A stretch of DNA of 7,867 nt from an uncultured Eubacteriales bacterium (GTDB taxonomy: Bacteria > Bacillota > Clostridia > Oscillospirales > Oscillospiraceae), in the NCBI GenBank assembly GCA_900555795.1, contig USMP01000051.1, positions 1-7,867 on the forward strand, given 5' to 3'. The number at the start of each line of letters is the position of its first letter. The stretch's first letter is position 1. The position numbers were made by a program, and so were the translations under genes. Shown piece after piece: positions 5,604 to 7,867 of the stretch. The notes under the pieces were generated by a model that saw only the letters and a list, made by a program, of their open reading frames with translations, was not told the origin of the DNA and did no database searches.

Positions 5604-7026
5604 CGGTGAGTTTGCCCGGCTGCGCCAGGAGGTGCTGGCCCAGTGGCCCACGGGTAAGGACGTGGATCTGCAGGAGGCGGTGGACTACCACAAGGCCATG
5701 CCTGCCGACCGGATTTTCTCCCAGAAGCTGCTCCAGGCCAAAAAGGAGGGCCGCACCCTGGTGCAGCCCCGGGCCGGCGTGCCGGTGATCGAGGAGCACA
5801 TCAAGCTGCTGCAATATCTGCAGGACAACGGCGAGGCGGACCTTCTGCCCACCACCATCGACAGCTACACCCGCCAGAACCGCTACGAGGAGGCGGAAAA
5901 CGGCATCGCGGAGTCCATTCGCCTGGGCCGGGCCATGCTCAACGGCTTTCCCGCCGTCAACCACGGCGTGGCCGGCTGCCGCCGGGTCATCGAGAGCGTC
6001 CACACCCCCCTCCAGGTCCGCCACGGCACCCCGGACGCCCGGCTTCTAACGGAGATTGCCTTCGCCGGCGGCTTTACCAGCTATGAGGGCGGCGGCATCT
6101 CCTACAACCTGCCCTACTGCAAAAACGTGCCCATGGAGCGCACCATCCGGGACTGGCAGTACGTGGACCGGCTCACCGGCCTCTATGAGGAGATGGGCGT
6201 ATCCATCAACCGGGAGCCCTACGGTCCCCTCACAGGCACTCTGGTACCCCCCTGCATCTCCCACGCCGCCGCCATCATCGAGGCGCTGCTGGCCGCTGAG
6301 CAGGGGGCCAGAAACATCACCGTGGGCTACGGCCAGTGCGGCAACCTGGTCCAGGACATTGCCGCCATCCGCACCCTGCAGGAACTGACGGACGAGTACC
6401 TGCGGAAATACGGCTACGGCGATGTGGCTGTCACCACCGTGCTGCACCAGTGGATGGGGGGCTTCCCCGCCGATGAGGCCAAGGCCTTCGGCGTTATCTC
6501 CACCGGCAGCCTCATCGCCGCCTTTTCCAAGGCCACCAAGGTCATTGTGAAAAGCCCCCACGAGGCGGTGGGCATCCCCACCATGGAGGCCAACGCCCAG
6601 GGCCTGCGCTGCACCAAGCAGGTGGTGAACATGATGGGGGACCAGACCTTCCAGGACAGCCGCCTGCCCCAGGAGGAGGAGATCATCCGCCAGGAAACCC
6701 GCTGCATCCTGGACCAGTGCTTCCAGCTGGGCGGCGGGGACATCGCCGTGGGCGTCTGCCGCGGGGTGGAGGCCGGCGTGCTGGATGTGCCCTTCGCCCC
6801 CTGCCGGGCCAACGCGGGGCTGATGCTGCCCTGCCGGGACAACGACGGGGCCGTGCGCATCCTGAACATGGGCCATCTGCCCTTCCCCAAGGATCTGCAG
6901 GACTTCCACGCTGCCAAGATCGACGAGCGGGCCCGGGCTGAGAAGCGGAAGGCCTCCTTCCAGATGGTCATCGACGACGTGTACGCCATTGGCAAGGGCC
7001 GCCTGGTGGGCCGCCCCAAATATTAA
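5575..7026 (+). CDS. glmE: Glutamate mutase (methylaspartate mutase), catalytic E (epsilon) subunit
   Basis: This 483-residue protein is the TIM-barrel catalytic subunit that binds glutamate and, with GlmS and adenosylcobalamin, makes 3-methylaspartate. The length equals that of the Clostridium cochlearium enzyme as I recall it. The substrate-binding residues known from that structure fall at identical positions: the arginine claw R66 (in QPRAGV), R100 (in YTRQNRY) and R149 (in RHGTPD), plus E171, Y177 and Y181 (in [11 protein letters not shown]). Other conserved stretches include [22 protein letters not shown] and the C-terminal [17 protein letters not shown]. This numerical agreement supports the ATG at 5575, with AAGGAG at 5559-5564 inside the end of glmL. 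The gene overlaps glmL by 29 bases. It is complete, and all recognised active-site residues are present, so an active enzyme is expected. Confidence 0.97.
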   Translation: MDIQNKRISDGEFARLRQEVLAQWPTGKDVDLQEAVDYHKAMPADRIFSQKLLQAKKEGRTLVQPRAGVPVIEEHIKLLQYLQDNGEADLLPTTIDSYTRQNRYEEAENGIAESIRLGRAMLNGFPAVNHGVAGCRRVIESVHTPLQVRHGTPDARLLTEIAFAGGFTSYEGGGISYNLPYCKNVPMERTIRDWQYVDRLTGLYEEMGVSINREPYGPLTGTLVPPCISHAAAIIEALLAAEQGARNITVGYGQCGNLVQDIAAIRTLQELTDEYLRKYGYGDVAVTTVLHQWMGGFPADEAKAFGVISTGSLIAAFSKATKVIVKSPHEAVGIPTMEANAQGLRCTKQVVNMMGDQTFQDSRLPQEEEIIRQETRCILDQCFQLGGGDIAVGVCRGVEAGVLDVPFAPCRANAGLMLPCRDNDGAVRILNMGHLPFPKDLQDFHAAKIDERARAEKRKASFQMVIDDVYAIGKGRLVGRPKY

Positions 7027-7047
7027 TGGATGGAAAGGAAACACACC

Positions 7048-7326
7048 ATGAAAATCGTTGACGTTGTCTGCTCCGCCGGTCGCACCGGCTTCTATTTTGA
7101 CGACCAGCGGGCCATTAAGCAGGGTGCTGGCCACGACGGCATGTTCTACGTGGGCTCCAGCGTAACAGAGGGCTTCACCGCCGTGCGCCAGGCCGGGGAA
7201 TCCATCTCCGTGATGCTGGTGCTGGAGGATGGGCAGATCGCCTATGGCGACTGCGCCGCCGTCCAGTACTCCGGCGCCGGCGGCCGGGACCCCCTGTTTT
7301 TGGCCCAGGACTTTATCCCCATCATC
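7048..7326 (+). pseudogene. mal: Methylaspartate ammonia-lyase, N-terminal fragment (about 93 residues)
   Basis: Methylaspartate ammonia-lyase (EC 4.3.1.2) removes ammonia from 3-methylaspartate to give mesaconate, the step after glutamate mutase. The family's opening is unmistakable: MKIVDVVCSAGRTGFYFDD, then QRAIKQGAGHDG, VTEGFTAVRQ, DGQIAYGDCAAVQYSGAGGR and DPLFLAQDFIPII. Full-length enzymes have about 413 residues in an enolase-superfamily fold, so this is only part of the N-terminal capping domain. The family sequence should continue with a charged helix after DFIPVI; here it changes to GSGTVMVPWAV. The gene begins 21 bases after the glmE stop, the normal order for this operon. The intact gene probably continues in the genome beyond a mis-join. 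Confidence 0.88.
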
Positions 7327-7707
7327 GGCTCGGGGACGGTCATGGTCCCGTGGGCGGTCATCGATGTGCTCACCGGCAATTGGGTCCACGCCGTGGGACT
7401 TATGGTGGTCTGGGGGATCGTCTGCGTCTTCCGACGGGTGGCGGAGCCCAAAGCGGTGGGCAGCCAGACAGGGCTCTCGCCGATCCTGTCCCTGGTGAGC
7501 ATGTATGTGGGGATGCGCTTGGCGGGAGTGCTGGGCATGATCCTGGGGCCGGTCCTCTGCCTGGTACTCATCAATGTGTGCCGGACAGGGATTTTTGACG
7601 GCCTGCTGGGGGACCTGCGCCTGGCTGTGCGGGACACCGCAGCCATTTTGAACGGCCATCCGGCACGCAGACCCCCTGCGCCCGGAGGCGGCACAGGTGC
7701 TGCATAA
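7048..7707 (+). CDS. Chimeric open frame: methylaspartate ammonia-lyase N-terminus joined to YtvI-like C-terminus
   Basis: One uninterrupted frame of 219 residues starts at the expected position for the ammonia-lyase (ATG 7048, GGAAAGG at 7032-7038). It comprises two unrelated parts: residues 1 to ~93 match methylaspartate ammonia-lyase, and residues ~91 to ~204 match the C-terminus of YtvI/AI-2E-type membrane proteins. A short tail (PARRPPAPGGGTGAA) then runs to TAA. An in-frame upstream ATG at 7030 would add MERKHT but leaves no usual ribosome site. The ammonia-lyase part lacks the metal ligands and catalytic lysines of the barrel domain, so the fusion cannot be an active lyase. I regard it as an assembly join or, less likely, a real deletion/translocation product. 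The parts are listed separately. Confidence 0.75.
   Translation: MKIVDVVCSAGRTGFYFDDQRAIKQGAGHDGMFYVGSSVTEGFTAVRQAGESISVMLVLEDGQIAYGDCAAVQYSGAGGRDPLFLAQDFIPIIGSGTVMVPWAVIDVLTGNWVHAVGLMVVWGIVCVFRRVAEPKAVGSQTGLSPILSLVSMYVGMRLAGVLGMILGPVLCLVLINVCRTGIFDGLLGDLRLAVRDTAAILNGHPARRPPAPGGGTGAA
7318..7662 (+). pseudogene. ytvI: Fragment: C-terminus of a YtvI-like (AI-2E transporter family) membrane protein
   Basis: About 105 residues match the end of the sporulation integral membrane protein YtvI group of the AI-2E transporter family (usually ~350-370 residues). Seen: GSGTVMVPWAVIDVLTGNW, a hydrophobic helix AVGLMVVWGIVCVF, the family signature EPKAVGSQTGLSPILSLVSM, a long hydrophobic segment with GVLGMILGPVLCLVLINVC, and then FDGLLGDLRLAVRDTAAIL. 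The region is in frame with the mal fragment, and the join lies in PII(G), where the two families share the sequence. There is no start codon or ribosome site of its own. Neighbouring genes have no link to sporulation or membrane transport. Base composition is like the rest of the window, so it may come from the same or a related genome. Confidence 0.82.
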
Positions 7708-7782
7708 GCTCCGGAAGCTGGGCATTGCCCAGACCGTCATGATGACCGGCGACAGCGAACGGACCGCCGGGGCCATCGCGGC
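7664..7782 (+). pseudogene. Fragment: heavy-metal P1B-type ATPase, phosphorylation-domain segment
   Basis: In the frame beginning GAC 7670 the translation is DPLRPEAAQVLHKLRKLGI, then AQTVMMTGDSERTAGAIAAR. This is the conserved hinge region of heavy-metal (CadA/ZntA/CopA-type) P-type ATPases, including the (M/L)TGD motif. It is in a different frame from the YtvI fragment, and a stop lies just upstream in its own frame, so it has no start. The family would continue with VGVDEY-type sequence after AIAAR, but here it does not. Only about 35-40 residues of a ~600-750-residue protein are present. Confidence 0.75.
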
Positions 7783-7867
7783 CAGGGCCTGGACCTGCCG
7801 CAGGCGGTCGTGCAGAAGATCGTGCGGGAGAACTTCCTCGCGTTTGCCGGGGCGCAGCCCAAACCCG
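7780..7867 (+). other. Unidentified coding-like fragment at the window end
   Basis: After the ATPase motif ends, the coding-like signal moves to the frame starting 7780: QGLDLPQAVVQKIVRENFLA then FAGAQPKP, open to the edge. The pattern 'LP-x-x-V-V-x-K-I-x-x-E-N-F-L' resembles the last helix of metallo-hydrolases such as membrane dipeptidases or amidohydrolases, but 28 residues are too few for a call. It has no start codon in the window. Confidence 0.3.

Noticed and set aside
4803..5651. 282-codon minus-strand frame opposite glmL
   Set aside because: It is antisense to conserved ASKHA ATPase motifs; the composition is that of a shadow frame, with no ribosome site or promoter.
6046..7776. Very long open frame (576 codons) on the minus strand, antisense to glmE and across the mosaic end
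   Set aside because: GC-rich coding DNA with GC-ending codons leaves few stops on the opposite strand. The translation is low-complexity (H/G/A/V/Q-rich) with no family motif, while glmE on the plus strand has every active-site residue. It also crosses all the junctions, so it cannot be one gene.
7664..7782. A heavy-metal ATPase gene as a true member of the operon
   Set aside because: Only one motif region is present, without start, other domains or continuation; it is a fragment in a mosaic end.
1..7867. CRISPR arrays, tRNA/rRNA genes, insertion sequences or phage attachment sites
   Set aside because: No spaced direct repeats, tRNA-like cloverleaf, transposase motif or terminal inverted repeats were seen by reading both strands.

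Overview
The window looks like a fragment of a GC-rich, anaerobic, glutamate-fermenting member of the Clostridia. An Oscillospiraceae-type gut bacterium (Flavonifractor/Lawsonibacter-like) is my best guess, from protein similarity remembered by eye and strong GC-ending codon use; no search was run. The main content is the methylaspartate route of glutamate fermentation. A complete coenzyme-B12-dependent glutamate mutase set is present (glmS, glmL, glmE), followed by the start of methylaspartate ammonia-lyase. Upstream lies a two-subunit Fe-S hydro-lyase of the class I fumarase family, which in this setting may well be the mesaconase of the same pathway.

Layout. 55-1002 (minus) encodes a P-loop NTPase with a C-terminal motif resembling the alanyl-tRNA synthetase second additional domain. 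1003-1207 is a divergent control region with a recognisable promoter on each strand, a GC-rich inverted repeat between them and palindromes around the rightward -10. 1208-3598 (plus) is a three-gene operon: hydro-lyase alpha, hydro-lyase beta and a GntR-type regulator with a large C-terminal domain. 3603-3639 is a strong intrinsic terminator, followed by a good promoter (TTGACA-17-TACTAT) whose -10 sits inside a 17-bp palindrome. 3769-7026 (plus) is glmS-glmL-glmE, with 4-bp and 29-bp gene overlaps.

The last ~550 bases are a mosaic. The methylaspartate ammonia-lyase frame starts normally at 7048 but after about 93 residues runs in frame into the C-terminal part of a YtvI/AI-2E-type membrane protein. 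Near 7660 this gives way to a piece of a heavy-metal P-type ATPase, and near 7780 to a fourth, unidentified piece. The simplest explanation is a mis-assembled contig end. A real rearrangement cannot be excluded from the sequence alone.

How the genes work together. GlmS binds B12 and joins GlmE to form glutamate mutase (glutamate to 3-methylaspartate). GlmL is the ATP-dependent reactivator. Methylaspartate ammonia-lyase would make mesaconate, and the alpha/beta hydro-lyase could hydrate it to citramalate. Citramalate lyase is not in the window. The GntR regulator is encoded with the hydro-lyase and immediately upstream of the mutase promoter, so it is the obvious candidate to control both units.
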